Part shown: in pieces, positions 8,950-17,497 of the stretch
How the letters are laid out: each line of letters opens with the position of its first letter
Position numbering within the stretch: position 1 is the first letter of the stretch
Assembly: GCF_028737215.1 (NCBI RefSeq)
Contig: NZ_JAQZAM010000036.1
Coordinates: 1 to 34,337, forward strand
Length of the DNA stretch: 34,337 bases
Origin: Actinomycetospora chibensis
GTDB taxonomy: Bacteria > Actinomycetota > Actinomycetes > Mycobacteriales > Pseudonocardiaceae
Direction: 5' to 3'
Translations under genes and position numbers: made by a program
The notes under the pieces: model-generated
What the model saw: only the letters and a program-made list of their open reading frames with translations
Databases searched by the model: none
What the model was told of the DNA's origin: nothing

Positions 8950-9441
8950 TCAGGCCGCGACGGCGGTGCGCGCGGGACGCGGGGAGATCCGCAGCGTGAT
9001 CGTCGCGCGGACGACCTCGGTGCCGGCGGCGTCGGTGAGGGTGACCTCGGCGTCGACGTCCTCCCGCGCGTCGGAGAAGGCGGGCGGCGACGGGAAGGTG
9101 GCGACGGCGAGGAGGTCGGTCTCGGCCTTCGCGAGGTACTGCACGCTCATGCCACGGGGGATCCAGCGGTGGGACGGCGGCACGGTGGCCTCGGCCAGCA
9201 CGCCCATGGCGTACTCGGCGAGGTTGCAGGAGGCGATGGCATGCACGGTGCCGAGGTGGTTGTGCACCAGCCACCAGTTGCGCAGCGACACCTCCGCGCG
9301 CCCCGGCTCGAGGCGGCGGATCACCGGCGCGGCGGTGAGGAAGTACGGCGCGCGGACCCAGACGGCCGCGCTGACCAGCAGGCGGCCCGGCCACGAGCCG
9401 GAGAATCGATGCCAGGCGCCCAGCACGCTCGGGGTACTCAC
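8950..9441 (-). CDS. DUF4442 hotdog-fold thioesterase-like protein
   Basis: With GTG at 9441 the product is 163 residues. It matches the DUF4442 hotdog family: the helix-forming WHRFSGSWPGRLLVSAAVWVRAP start, RNWWLVHNHLGTVHAIASCNLAEYAMG (hotdog helix), and RGMSVQYLAKAETDLLAVA with later beta strands. Members are presumed acyl-CoA thioesterases, usually uncharacterised. A TTG nine codons upstream (9468) is an alternative start, and neither has a strong ribosome binding site. It is divergent from the DUF2795 gene and upstream of eccB. Confidence 0.82.
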   Translation of the reverse strand: MSTPSVLGAWHRFSGSWPGRLLVSAAVWVRAPYFLTAAPVIRRLEPGRAEVSLRNWWLVHNHLGTVHAIASCNLAEYAMGVLAEATVPPSHRWIPRGMSVQYLAKAETDLLAVATFPSPPAFSDAREDVDAEVTLTDAAGTEVVRATITLRISPRPARTAVAA

Positions 9442-9528
9442 GGCGCGGATGTTACCCGGCGGTAGCAAGCGTCGGGGGAGCCGATGGCGTCCGGACGATC
9501 ATGGACGCCCCGGTGAGTGGTGGGTTGA

Positions 9529-9542
9529 CGAACGGACGTTCG
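9529..9542. promoter_or_regulatory. Candidate LexA (SOS) box
   Basis: CGAACGGACGTTCG is a perfect 14-bp inverted repeat fitting the Gram-positive/actinobacterial LexA consensus CGAAC-R-N-R-Y-GTTYG at every position. It overlaps a TTGACG that could be a -35 element (9525-9530) and lies 48 bp upstream of the DUF2795 start. It sits in a divergent region, so it could act on either flanking gene. Confidence 0.6.
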
Positions 9543-9589
9543 GGGAAAGAACCGCGTGCGCGACCCTGCGCTCCCGCCGGGAGGACCCG

Positions 9590-9952
9590 ATGAGCACTCG
9601 TCCCGACCACCCCTCATCGCCCCCGGCCGCCGCGATCGCCGAACGGCTCGCGGCGGTGCTCGGCGACCTGACGTTCCCCGCGCAGCGCTGGCAGGTGCTC
9701 ACCGTCGGCGACCTGTACGGCGTCGACACCACCACCCGCAGCCTCCTCGAGCGCCTCCCGCAGCGTCAGTACCACTCGCTGCGCGAGGTGGCGGCCGTCC
9801 TCGCCGCGGTGCTGTCCGGGCGCCCGGTGGCCGCGGTCGGCCAGGCCGGGCCGCCCCCGACGCCGCGCGTCGCACCGCGCCGCGTACCGGTCCGGGCTCG
9901 CCCGCAGCGCGTCGTCGACCGCCGGCCCGTGCCCACCACGCCGGTGGCCTGA
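9590..9952 (+). CDS. DUF2795 domain protein, possibly SOS-controlled
   Basis: The 120-residue protein carries a DUF2795-type domain (about 13-70): LGDLTFPAQRWQVLTVGDLYG, then LLERLPQRQYHSLREVAAVL. Small actinobacterial DUF2795 proteins have this same FPA...LERLP...Y-S-EV pattern. The C-terminus is a Pro/Arg/Val-rich basic tail (about 85-120), which could bind nucleic acid. The ATG at 9590 follows a GGGAGGA site. The LexA-like box in its promoter region is the main clue to regulation and suggests DNA-damage induction. The molecular function of the family is not established. Confidence 0.75.
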   Translation: MSTRPDHPSSPPAAAIAERLAAVLGDLTFPAQRWQVLTVGDLYGVDTTTRSLLERLPQRQYHSLREVAAVLAAVLSGRPVAAVGQAGPPPTPRVAPRRVPVRARPQRVVDRRPVPTTPVA

Positions 9953-10031
9953 CGAGCCCTCGGTCAGCGGCCCGTCAGTCCCCCGGCGCGCCGTCGGGCC
10001 CGGCGTCGCGAGGACGACGACGGTCGCGCGT

Positions 10032-10286
10032 TCAGCCCTGCTCCTCGAGGTCGAAGGCGTCGTCGCCCACCCAGACCCGCAGGCCCTCGCCGTCGTCGGT
10101 GATCGCGCCCTCCTCCTCCTCGGAGAGCTCGCGGGCGGCGCCGAGCGAGCGCTCGTCGTAGGCGACGGTGCCGTCCCCGAGGTCGCGGGGCCGGTACTCC
10201 GAGGCGAGCACCGCCGTCCGGCTGCGGGTCGCGAGAAACGTCGCGTTCTCCTGGCCGACCTCGGCGATCCACCGCTGCTTGCGCAC
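10032..10286 (-). CDS. Small acidic hypothetical protein
   Basis: The 84-residue product, starting VRKQRWIAEVG, has a basic N-terminus, a middle with RSRTAVLASEYRPRDLGDGTVAYDE, and an acidic C-terminus (LSEEEEGAITDDGEGLRVWVGDDAFDLEEQG). I do not recognise the family. The codon pattern and tidy fit between neighbours (79 bp after the DUF2795 stop, divergent from the MFS gene) favour a real gene. The GTG at 10286 is preferred, and a TTG at 10322 is possible. No clear ribosome binding site precedes either. Confidence 0.55.
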   Translation of the reverse strand: MRKQRWIAEVGQENATFLATRSRTAVLASEYRPRDLGDGTVAYDERSLGAARELSEEEEGAITDDGEGLRVWVGDDAFDLEEQG

Positions 10287-10398
10287 GGGTGACGGTCTAC
10301 CCGCCCGCGACGCCCGTGACAACGGAAAGCAGTGGACCTCGACCCCGGTGCACGCCCTACCGTCGCCCGCGCCGTCGTCGATCAGGAGGTCGATCCCG

Positions 10399-11670
10399 AT
10401 GCGCGCGCTGCGCCCGTTGCGCCGCTCCGCCTACCGGCGTCTCGCCACGGCGCTCGCGCTCTCGGTGCTGGCCGAGGGGCTGTGGACGCTCGCCGTCGTC
10501 TGGCAGGTGGTCGAGCTCGGCGGCGGTCCCGTCGAGCTCTCGCTGGTCTCCGGCGCGCTCGCGCTGGGCGTGATCGTCACCGCGCTGCTCGGCGGTGTCC
10601 TCGCCGACCGGGTGCCGCAGAAGCGGATCCTCGTCGGCGTCCTGGCGATGCTCGCCGTGTCGATCGGGCTGGTCGCCGGTCTCTCGGCGCTCGGCGCCCT
10701 GTCGGTGCCGCTGCTCGTCGCCGTCGCCGCGGTGATCGGCCTGTCGATGGGCTTGTTCTTCCCGGCGTACTCGGCGCTCGTGCCGGCGATGGTCGACGCC
10801 GACGAGCTGCTCGCCGTCAACGGGTTCGAGGGCGTGGTGCGCCCGGTGCTGCTGCAGGGCGCAGGCCCGGCGCTCGCCGGCGTGCTCGTGGCCGTCTGGT
10901 CGCCGGCGGCGGCGCTCGGGGCCACGGCCGTGGCGTGTGTCGCGGGGCTCGTCGCGGCCCTGGCGCTGCCCGCGCGGGCCCTGCGGCGCGATCTCACCGC
11001 GGAGGGCACGGGCCACCCGGTGCGGGCGGTCCTTCGCGATCTCGTCGAGGGCTTCCGCTACATGGTGGGGACGCGCTGGCTGCTCGTGACGCTGGTGTTC
11101 GCGTCGCTGATGATCCTCTTCGTCCTCGGGCCGCTCGAGGTGCTCGTCCCGTTCGCGATCATCGAGCGGGCGGACGGCGGCCCCGGCGGGCACTCGCTCG
11201 TGCTGCTCGCGTACGGCGCGGGTGGGGCGATCGCGTCGATCGTCGTCGCGTCGCTGCGCCTCCCGCGCCGCTACCTGACGGCGATGATCGTGCTGTGGTC
11301 GGTGGCCTGCGTGCCGATGGTCGTCTTCGGCGTCGCCACGACGCTCTGGCCGATGGTGGTCGCCGGGTTCGTGCTGGGCGGGCTGTTCAGCGCCCCGCAG
11401 GTGATCTGGGGAACGCTGCTGCAGCACCGCGTGCCGCCGGCTCTGCTCGGGCGCGTGACGAGCCTCGACTTCTTCGTCTCGCTCGCCTTCATGCCCGTCT
11501 CGATGGCTCTCGCCGGCCCCGTCAGCGTGGTGGCCGGCCTGACGCCGGTGTTCCTCGTCGCGGGCCTGGTGCCGCTGCTGTTCGGAACGGTGGCGCTCGT
11601 CGTCGGCCGCCTGGGGCCCGACGAGCTCGCCCACCCCCTCGAAAGCGCGGACGAGGTCTCGACGGCCTGA
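10399..11670 (+). CDS. MFS transporter, EntS/MFS_3-like
   Basis: The 423-residue protein is almost entirely hydrophobic, with about 12 predicted helices. The N-terminal half contains the MFS loop 2-3 signature region (GGVLADRVPQKRILVGV, about 65-85). The LVPAMVDADELLAVNGFEGVVRPVLLQGAGPALAGVLV segment is typical of the enterobactin-exporter-like MFS_3 group. It is a proton-coupled exporter by family, probably for a drug or siderophore; the substrate cannot be told. AGGAGGT, a near-ideal Shine-Dalgarno, fixes the ATG at 10399. The gene converges on the GT39 gene with a 14-bp gap. Confidence 0.88.
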   Translation: MRALRPLRRSAYRRLATALALSVLAEGLWTLAVVWQVVELGGGPVELSLVSGALALGVIVTALLGGVLADRVPQKRILVGVLAMLAVSIGLVAGLSALGALSVPLLVAVAAVIGLSMGLFFPAYSALVPAMVDADELLAVNGFEGVVRPVLLQGAGPALAGVLVAVWSPAAALGATAVACVAGLVAALALPARALRRDLTAEGTGHPVRAVLRDLVEGFRYMVGTRWLLVTLVFASLMILFVLGPLEVLVPFAIIERADGGPGGHSLVLLAYGAGGAIASIVVASLRLPRRYLTAMIVLWSVACVPMVVFGVATTLWPMVVAGFVLGGLFSAPQVIWGTLLQHRVPPALLGRVTSLDFFVSLAFMPVSMALAGPVSVVAGLTPVFLVAGLVPLLFGTVALVVGRLGPDELAHPLESADEVSTA

Positions 11671-11684
11671 CGCGGCTCCCGGGG

Positions 11685-13745
11685 TCAGCTCGACGGCTGC
11701 GTGAGGTCGTAGACGGTCGTGCCGCCGACGTCCGTCGCCGAGTAGTGCGCGGCCACCCATTCGCTGATCTGGGTGCCGACGCTGTCCTCCCCGCCCCCGG
11801 GGCCACCGCCCTGCCCGCCCGAGGCGACGAACCAGTGCACGTCGCCGGCGGCCACGTAGGCCTGGAACTGGGCGAGGCTCGGCGCGGCGTCGGAGCCGGT
11901 GAACCCGCCGATGGCCATGACCGCCGTGCCGCTGGCGAGCTCGAGGCCCGACGCGCTCTGGGCGGACACGGTGGCCGCCGCCCAGCGGCTGTCCGCCGCG
12001 GTGAGCAGGGTCGTCAGCTCGCTCGACGTCGCGGCCTCGCCGGGCCCGCCGCCCTGCCCGCCGCCCTGCCCGCCCCCGTCCGGGGGCGCCTGGCCGGCCG
12101 GCGGCTGCCCGCCTCCGGGACCACCCTGACCGCCTCCGGGACCGCCGCCCATCGCCGACCCAGTCGCCGGACCCGCACCGACGATCGACCCCTGGTGCGC
12201 CGTCGCGGCCGTCTGCACCGCGTAGGCCACCGAGCCGCCGGCCCCGCCGAGCAGGGCGCCCAGCAGCACGACCGGCAGCACCCGGCGTCCGGCGTCGCGT
12301 CCGAGCCGCTGCCACGTCCCGGCGGGCACCAGCAGGGCCACCGCGGCGACGATCCCGGCGACCGCCACGACCCACCGCAGCCACGGCAGGAACTCGGGGG
12401 TGCGCCGCAGGAGCACGACGCTCCAGCCCGCGGTCGCGGCGACCGTGAGCGCGAGGGCCACGCCGGCGGCGGGATGGTCGCGGCGCCGCCACACCTCGCG
12501 GCCGCCGACCCCGAGCGTGCCGACCAGGCCGGGCGCCAGCGCGACCGCGTAGTACGGGTGGATCGTGCCGCCCATGACACTGAAGACGAGGCCGGTGACG
12601 ATCATCCAGCCGCCCCACAGCACCAGCGCAGCGCGGGTGCGGTCGGTGCGCGGCTCGCGGCGGGTCAGCCAGAGGCCCGCGACGAGGGCGACGAGCGCGG
12701 CGGGCAGCAGCCAGCTGATCTGACCGCCGAAGGCGCTGTTGAACATCCGGCCGATGCCGGCCGTCCCGCCGAAGCCGGTGCTGCTGCCGCCGCCACCACC
12801 ACCGCCGTTCCCTTCACCGCCGAGGAGGCGGCCGAGGCCGTTGTAGCCGAGGACGAGGTCGAGCAGCGTGTTGTCGGTCGAGCCGCCGATGTAGGGGCGT
12901 GCGTCGGACGGCCACAGGTCGACGAGCAGCACGTACCAGCCCACCGAGGCGACGAGCGCCCCCGCGCCGGCGGCGAGCTGGACCAGGCGACGGCGCAGCG
13001 GGGCCGCCGAGGCGAGCAGGATCACCGCCGCGAGCGCGGGCAGCACGAGGAACGCCTGCAGCATCTTGGTGAGGAAGCCGAGCCCGATCAGGGCGCCCGC
13101 GAGGGCGGTCCACCACACGCCGGCGCGGGTCGCGGCGGCGTCGACCGCGCGCACCACCGCGTAGGCGGCGGCCACGAGGCAGAGCACCAGCAGGGCGTCC
13201 GGGTTGTTGAAGCGGAACATCAGCACGGCGACCGGCGTCAGGGCCAGCGCGGCTCCGGCGAGCAGCCCCGCGCCCGGCCCGGACCAGCGCCGCACCGTCG
13301 CGTACAGCAGCCCCACCGTGGCGACGCCCATGAGCGCCTGCGGCGCGAGCATGGACCAGGCGTTGAACCCGAAGATCCGTCCCGACAGGCCCATGACCCA
13401 CAGCGCGGCCGGCGGCTTGTCGACGGTGATGAAGTTCGACGCATCCATCGACCCGAACAGCCAGGCCCGCCATGACTGCGTCCCCGCCTGGACCGCGGCG
13501 GCGTAGTAGGTGTTCGCGTAACCCGTGGCACCGAGGTCCCACAGGTAGAGCACGGCGGTCCCGATCAACAGCGCGAGCAGCGCCGGGCGCACCCACCGGG
13601 GGTCGCCGACACGCCCGCGCCACAGAGCGGGGAGGCGCCGGGCCGCGGTGCGGCGGGTGTGGCGACCCGCCCGGGTGAAGGATGCGGGAGCCGGGGCTCG
13701 TCGGGGCACGCGGAACGCGGTCGTCAGACCGTCTCGGACCGTCAT
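11685..13745 (-). CDS. GT39-type membrane glycosyltransferase (ArnT/PMT-like)
   Basis: The 686-residue polytopic protein of the GT-C fold uses a lipid-linked sugar. It shows the family N-terminal block (DPRWVRPALLALLIGTAVLYLWDLGATGYANTYYAAAVQAG), the VDKPP motif at 108-112, LSGRIFGFNAWSMLAPQALMGV and MFRFNNPDALLVL. Two Gly-rich loops follow, the second with GGGPGGGQ repeats (about 550-595). A soluble C-terminal domain ends the protein (about 600-686: SRWAAATVSAQSASGLELASG, MAIGGFTGSDAAPSLAQF). The closest relatives are YkcB-like mannosyl- or aminoarabinosyl-type transferases. A paralogue lies at 20203-22296 and a truncated copy at 18483-18791. I chose the ATG at 13745; it lies 61 bp from the first phased CACAG repeat, matching the other regulon members. 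Confidence 0.88.
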   Translation of the reverse strand: MTVRDGLTTAFRVPRRAPAPASFTRAGRHTRRTAARRLPALWRGRVGDPRWVRPALLALLIGTAVLYLWDLGATGYANTYYAAAVQAGTQSWRAWLFGSMDASNFITVDKPPAALWVMGLSGRIFGFNAWSMLAPQALMGVATVGLLYATVRRWSGPGAGLLAGAALALTPVAVLMFRFNNPDALLVLCLVAAAYAVVRAVDAAATRAGVWWTALAGALIGLGFLTKMLQAFLVLPALAAVILLASAAPLRRRLVQLAAGAGALVASVGWYVLLVDLWPSDARPYIGGSTDNTLLDLVLGYNGLGRLLGGEGNGGGGGGGSSTGFGGTAGIGRMFNSAFGGQISWLLPAALVALVAGLWLTRREPRTDRTRAALVLWGGWMIVTGLVFSVMGGTIHPYYAVALAPGLVGTLGVGGREVWRRRDHPAAGVALALTVAATAGWSVVLLRRTPEFLPWLRWVVAVAGIVAAVALLVPAGTWQRLGRDAGRRVLPVVLLGALLGGAGGSVAYAVQTAATAHQGSIVGAGPATGSAMGGGPGGGQGGPGGGQPPAGQAPPDGGGQGGGQGGGPGEAATSSELTTLLTAADSRWAAATVSAQSASGLELASGTAVMAIGGFTGSDAAPSLAQFQAYVAAGDVHWFVASGGQGGGPGGGEDSVGTQISEWVAAHYSATDVGGTTVYDLTQPSS

Positions 13746-13768
13746 GGGGGCGACCCTGCGGCCCCGGC

Positions 13769-13806
13769 GTGTCGGTCCCGTGGGGCGAGCTTGTGCGTCG
13801 GCTGTG
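13769..13806 (-). promoter_or_regulatory. Phased CACAG direct repeats upstream of the GT39 gene
   Basis: Reading the minus strand: CACAG (from 13806), CACAA (13795), CCCAC (13784) and GACAC (13773), each exactly 11 bp apart. The first unit is 61 bp upstream of the ATG at 13745. The 11-bp spacing puts all units on one face of the helix, as for OmpR/PhoB-family response regulators. It is the same layout as at 16869, 18421, 18797 and 26897. Confidence 0.65.
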
Positions 13807-13919
13807 AACGGGCCGCTGGATCTCACACCGGGCGCACGCGCTGCTCCAACGCGTGGCGATCACTGAGATGCCCTGCACTGGGAGGTGACGCCGGGCCGAG
13901 AAGGGGGAACGCTGGTGGT

Positions 13920-15302
13920 GTGGTCGGCCCCTTCCTGCGCTCGCGGCGCGTGCGCCTCCTCGCCCGCTTCGCCGTGGGCGTCGTGTCGGTGGCCGTCCTC
14001 GTCGCTTCGGCCTTCGGGTGGACGCAGCTGCGTGCTCTGGATCGATCCACGCCGTCCGCGGCCGTCATCGACACGCCCGAGCCCGGGGCGACGGGCGAGC
14101 AGAACATCCTGCTCGTCGGCCTCGACACCCGCACCGACGCGCAGGGCAACCAGCTGCCCGGCGACGTCCTGGCCGCGCTCAACGCCGGCGCGGGCGATTC
14201 CGGCGGCGGGACGGCCGATTCGCTGACCGTCGTGCACGTGCCCGCCGGCGGCGGCCGCGCCACCGCGATCTCGGTGCCGCGCGACTCCTACGTCGACCTC
14301 GGGCAGGGCCTCGGCCGACACAAGATCAATTCCGCCTGGTCGCGGGCCGCGGCGCAGGCGACCGACGCCATGACCCGGTCGGGGCCGACCGGCAGCACGA
14401 GCCTCTTCGCCGCCGAGGCCGCGGCGCCGCTCTCGCCGAACGACCCGGCGGTGGTGCGCGCCGCGTCCGCCGCCGGCGCGCGCGCCACGATCGGGGCCGT
14501 GCAGCAGCTGACCGGGCTGCCGATCTCGCACTTCGCCGCGGTCAACCTCGCGGGCTTCGCCGACATCAGCACCGCGATCGGCGGCGTCCCGGTGTGCCTG
14601 CGCGCGCCGGCCCGGGACTCGTACACCGGCCTGTCGCTGCCCGCCGGCCCCCAGGAGGTCGGCGGCGCGCAGGCGCTCGCGTTCGTCCGCCAGCGCCACG
14701 GCCTGCCGAACGGCGACCTCGACCGCATCGCGCGCCAGCAGGTGTTCCTCGCGGGCGCCACCGAGACGCTGCTCTCGACCAACACCCTCGCCGACCCCTT
14801 CGCCCTCGCGCGGATCTCCGAGGCGGTCTCGCGCTCGGTCACGCTCGACGCCGGGTGGGACGTCCTCGGCTTCGCCCGGCAGATGCAGGGGCTCTCCGCC
14901 GGTGCGGTCACCTTCCGCACGATCCCCACCGGCTCCACGGAGCTGAGCACGTCGTCGGACGGCACGGCCGTCGAGGTCGATCCGGACGAGGTCCGTGCCT
15001 TCGTCGGCATCGCCATCGCCGCCGACGCCGGCAACCCGGCGGCCCAGGCGGCGCTCGCGCCCCCGGTCACCGCCGGCGTCTCCGACGCCTCGGTGAGCGC
15101 GGGGCTCGACCGGCTCGACGCCTCGTCGGAGGACGACGCGTCGAGCGCGGACGACGAGAAGCGCTCCGGGGGCTCCGAGGACTCCGAGAGCTCCGAGAGC
15201 TCCGAGAGCTCCGAGGACTCGAGCAGCAGCCGGGCGCGTCCGGCCATGCCGGTGTCGCCGACCCCGCCGATCACCGCCGCGGCGCCCGGTTGCATCAACT
15301 GA
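13920..15302 (+). CDS. LytR-CpsA-Psr (LCP) family cell-wall glycopolymer transferase
   Basis: The 460-residue protein has a basic N-terminus, one membrane helix (about 13-35) and an extracellular LCP domain (about 63-330). LCP landmarks are NILLVGLDTRTD, GTADSLTVVHV, ISVPRDSYVDL with the conserved Arg-Asp, HKINSAWS and AFVRQRHGLPNGDLDRIARQQVFL. The family attaches lipid-linked glycopolymers such as arabinogalactan or teichoic acids to peptidoglycan. A low-complexity tail (about 400-440) has Ser/Glu/Asp repeats encoded by a 9-bp tandem repeat. The GTG at 13920 follows an AAGGGGGAAC purine tract. A strong terminator follows the gene. Its position between glycosyltransferases and an envelope protease fits a wall-assembly role. 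Confidence 0.9.
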   Translation: MVGPFLRSRRVRLLARFAVGVVSVAVLVASAFGWTQLRALDRSTPSAAVIDTPEPGATGEQNILLVGLDTRTDAQGNQLPGDVLAALNAGAGDSGGGTADSLTVVHVPAGGGRATAISVPRDSYVDLGQGLGRHKINSAWSRAAAQATDAMTRSGPTGSTSLFAAEAAAPLSPNDPAVVRAASAAGARATIGAVQQLTGLPISHFAAVNLAGFADISTAIGGVPVCLRAPARDSYTGLSLPAGPQEVGGAQALAFVRQRHGLPNGDLDRIARQQVFLAGATETLLSTNTLADPFALARISEAVSRSVTLDAGWDVLGFARQMQGLSAGAVTFRTIPTGSTELSTSSDGTAVEVDPDEVRAFVGIAIAADAGNPAAQAALAPPVTAGVSDASVSAGLDRLDASSEDDASSADDEKRSGGSEDSESSESSESSEDSSSSRARPAMPVSPTPPITAAAPGCIN

Positions 15303-15334
15303 CACGCCCGTTCGCAACTCGCCTGAACGAACGA

Positions 15335-15373
15335 ACGGCGCTTTCGCTGCTTCGGTAGCAGCGAAAGCGCCGT
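15335..15373. terminator. Bidirectional hairpin terminator
   Basis: A 17-bp perfect stem (arms 15335-15351 and 15357-15373) with a TCGGT loop (15352-15356) lies between the convergent LCP and HtrA genes. It has no long T tract, as is usual for actinobacterial terminators. Confidence 0.85.
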
Positions 15374-15410
15374 CCGTTCGGTCCGGAGGGCCGGGGCGCG
15401 GTGGCGGTCG

Positions 15411-16808
15411 TCAGCTCGCGCGCTCGGAGCCGAGCGTCACGGGCACCTGGCGGGGCTCCCCGCCGGGGGAGGTGACGGTCAGGGTCACCTGGGCGCCCGG
15501 CTCCTGCGAGCGGATGGCCGCGACCAGGCTGTCGGCGTCGGGGATGACGCGGTCGTCGAGTCGCGTGACGACGTCGCCCTGCGTCAGGCCGGCCGCGGCG
15601 GCGGGCCCGCCCGGGGTGATCTGGCCGAGCACCGCGCCGTCGGCGCCCTCGGAGACGCCGACGCCGAGCACGGCGCGGTTCGCGAAGCCCTGCGTCACCA
15701 GCTCGTTGCCGATGCGCGCGGCCTGGTCGACGGGGATGGCGAAGCCGAGGCCGATCGAGCCGGACTGGCCGCCCTGCGACTGGCCCAGCGACGCGATCGC
15801 GGACGTGATGCCGACGACGCGGCCCTGCATGTCGACGAGCGCACCGCCGGAGTTGCCGGGGTTGATCGCGGCGTCGGTCTGGATCGCGTCGAGCACGGTC
15901 GCCTGGCCGCTCTGCGCACCGCCGCTGGCGACGGGGCGCTGGAGGGCGCTGACGATGCCGGTGGTCACGGTGCCGGACAGCCCGAGCGGCGAGCCGACGG
16001 CGACGACCTCCTGGCCGACGCGCAGCTGCGACGAGTCCCCGAGCGTGGCCGGGGTCAGGCCGGAGACGCCCTGGGCGCGCACGACGGCGAGGTCGGCGCT
16101 CGGGTCGGTGCCCACCACCTGCACGGGCGCGCGGTTGCCGTTCTGGAACACCGCGCTGAGGCCCTGGGGCGCGCCGGTGGCGCCGCCGCTCTCCGGTGTC
16201 TGCCCGAGCGGTGACTGCTGCTGGGCGGCCTGCCCGGCCTCGAGGACGTGGGCGTTGGTGAGGATCAGGCCGTCGGCGGAGATGATGACGCCCGAGCCCT
16301 CGCCCGACGGGCCCTCGAGCTGGACGACGCTCGGCAGGACGGTGTCGGCGACCTGCTCCACCGAGCCGGCCGGGGCGGGCGACGACGGTGCGGTGCCGGA
16401 GCCCGACGGCGCCGACGAGAGCACGGAGCTCGTACCGTCGTTCGACGACGCGGCCTCGTAGCCGACCGCGCCACCGACGCCGCCGGCCACGAGCACCGCG
16501 GCCAGGGCGCCCGCGACGAGGGCGACGGGACGCCGGCGTCGCGGCGGACCGGGCGGGGGCATCGACGGGCCGGGCGTCGTGGGCGGGGGTCCGGGCGGGC
16601 CGGTCGGGACGTCGTGACGGGACCAGGGGTCGCCGGGCTGACCGGGGTAGCCGGGCCGGCCGCCGGCCGGGAGCCCGGAACCGGGCGGCGCGGTCGGGTA
16701 GCCGCCGGGTCGCTCCCCGGCGGGGCCCGGGGGCAGTGTGCCTGTGCCGGTGCCGCCCGCAGGGCGTGCCGACGGGTCGGTGGGGGAGGTGGGGCTCGTG
16801 TCGCTCAC
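15411..16808 (-). CDS. HtrA/DegP-like membrane serine protease with PDZ domain
   Basis: The 465-residue protein starts with a Pro/Gly-rich cytoplasmic region (1-88), then RRRR and one membrane helix (about 95-117). A trypsin-like S1C domain has a complete triad: His187 (LTNAHVLEA), Asp239 (DPSADLAVVR) and Ser320 (NPGNSGGALV). A C-terminal PDZ domain (about 378-460) contains GVSEGADGAVLGQITPGGPAAAAGL. This is the mycobacterial PepD/HtrA layout: an extracytoplasmic quality-control protease. I chose GTG 16808 because the phased repeats begin exactly 61 bp upstream, as in four other genes. In Mycobacterium tuberculosis, pepD belongs to the MprA regulon, so response-regulator control is plausible. 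Confidence 0.9.
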   Translation of the reverse strand: MSDTSPTSPTDPSARPAGGTGTGTLPPGPAGERPGGYPTAPPGSGLPAGGRPGYPGQPGDPWSRHDVPTGPPGPPPTTPGPSMPPPGPPRRRRPVALVAGALAAVLVAGGVGGAVGYEAASSNDGTSSVLSSAPSGSGTAPSSPAPAGSVEQVADTVLPSVVQLEGPSGEGSGVIISADGLILTNAHVLEAGQAAQQQSPLGQTPESGGATGAPQGLSAVFQNGNRAPVQVVGTDPSADLAVVRAQGVSGLTPATLGDSSQLRVGQEVVAVGSPLGLSGTVTTGIVSALQRPVASGGAQSGQATVLDAIQTDAAINPGNSGGALVDMQGRVVGITSAIASLGQSQGGQSGSIGLGFAIPVDQAARIGNELVTQGFANRAVLGVGVSEGADGAVLGQITPGGPAAAAGLTQGDVVTRLDDRVIPDADSLVAAIRSQEPGAQVTLTVTSPGGEPRQVPVTLGSERAS

Positions 16809-16831
16809 GTGCTCCAGGGTCGGCCTGCGCC

Positions 16832-16869
16832 CTGTGCCCACCCTGCGCCTGACCTGCGGACTTCCTGAG
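16832..16869 (-). promoter_or_regulatory. Phased CACAG-like direct repeats upstream of the HtrA gene
   Basis: On the minus strand: CTCAG (from 16869), CGCAG (16858), CGCAG (16847) and CACAG (16836), all 11 bp apart. The first is 61 bp from the GTG at 16808. A further TCTCAGG at 16883-16877 is out of phase: it starts 13 bp upstream of the other TCTCAGG (16870-16864). Confidence 0.62.
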
Positions 16870-16924
16870 AGATGACCCTGAGAAAGGGGAGGGAACGGGA
16901 CGGCCGGGACCGAAGGGGACGGGC

Positions 16925-17452
16925 TCAGCGCACGACGCGGTACCAGTGCTCGGTCTCGCCCGGGAGGCGCTTGAGGCGCACCCGCGTCCCACCCGGACGC
17001 CGGAAGATCGGGGTGCCGTCGCCGAGGAGCACGGGCGCGAAGAACATCAGCACCTCGTCCAGCAGTCCGGCGTCGAGGCAATGGGCGGCGACGTCCGCGC
17101 CGAGGACGTTGACGTCGCGGTCACCGGCGAGGGCCTTCGCCCGCTCGACGGCCGTGGGCAGGTCGGTGGCGAACTCGACGCCGGCCGGTGGCTCCTCCGG
17201 AGGCCGGTGGGTGAGCACGACGACGGGCCCGTCGTACTGCCCGCCGAAGGCGCCCTCGGCGTCGGTGCCCGCGTTCGGGTCGTCGCCGCCGAAGGTGACG
17301 CGCCCGACGAGGATCGCGCCGGTGCGGGCGAGCACCCGGTCGGCCGTCGGGTTCTCGCCGCCGATGTGCTCGGTCAGCCAGGACATGTCACCGCCCGGCC
17401 CGGCGATGAAGCCGTCGAGCGAGGCGGTCGCCGAGTAGATCAGCCTGGCCAT
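16925..17452 (-). CDS. Dihydrofolate reductase-like (RibD C-terminal domain) protein
   Basis: The 175-residue protein matches the RibD_C/DHFR-like reductase family. It has MARLIYSATASLDGFIAGPGGDMSWL at the start, GAILVGRVTFGG in the NADPH-binding core, VVVLTHRPP, then VLGADVAAHCLDAGLLDEVLMFFAPVLLGDGTPIF and a final beta strand. Members are small single-domain NADPH-dependent reductases, mostly uncharacterised. GGAGG lies just upstream of the ATG at 17452. The gene begins 38 bp after the stop of the upstream alpha/beta hydrolase on the same strand, so it should be transcribed from the twin-operator promoter at 18350-18411. Confidence 0.88.
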   Translation of the reverse strand: MARLIYSATASLDGFIAGPGGDMSWLTEHIGGENPTADRVLARTGAILVGRVTFGGDDPNAGTDAEGAFGGQYDGPVVVLTHRPPEEPPAGVEFATDLPTAVERAKALAGDRDVNVLGADVAAHCLDAGLLDEVLMFFAPVLLGDGTPIFRRPGGTRVRLKRLPGETEHWYRVVR

Positions 17453-17468
17453 CGAGGGGTCCTCCGTC

Positions 17469-17497
17469 AGGGGCAGGGGCAGGGGCAGGGTCAGGGG
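17469..17497. repeat. Short AGGGGC tandem repeat between two cotranscribed genes
   Basis: Three perfect AGGGGC units (17469-17486), then degenerate AGGG-TC-AGGGG, straddle the stop codon of the alpha/beta hydrolase. The next gene's ribosome binding site lies just downstream on the minus strand. The run could slip and change intercistronic spacing. Confidence 0.5.

Noticed and set aside
10332..13475. A 1047-codon plus-strand frame
   Set aside because: It runs out of frame through the MFS gene and antisense through the GT39 gene, and its composition is that of a GC-rich shadow frame.
13824..13839. CACAC and CACGC 11 bp apart upstream of the LCP gene
   Set aside because: Only two weak units, and 96 bp from the start instead of about 61, so it does not fit the regulon pattern.
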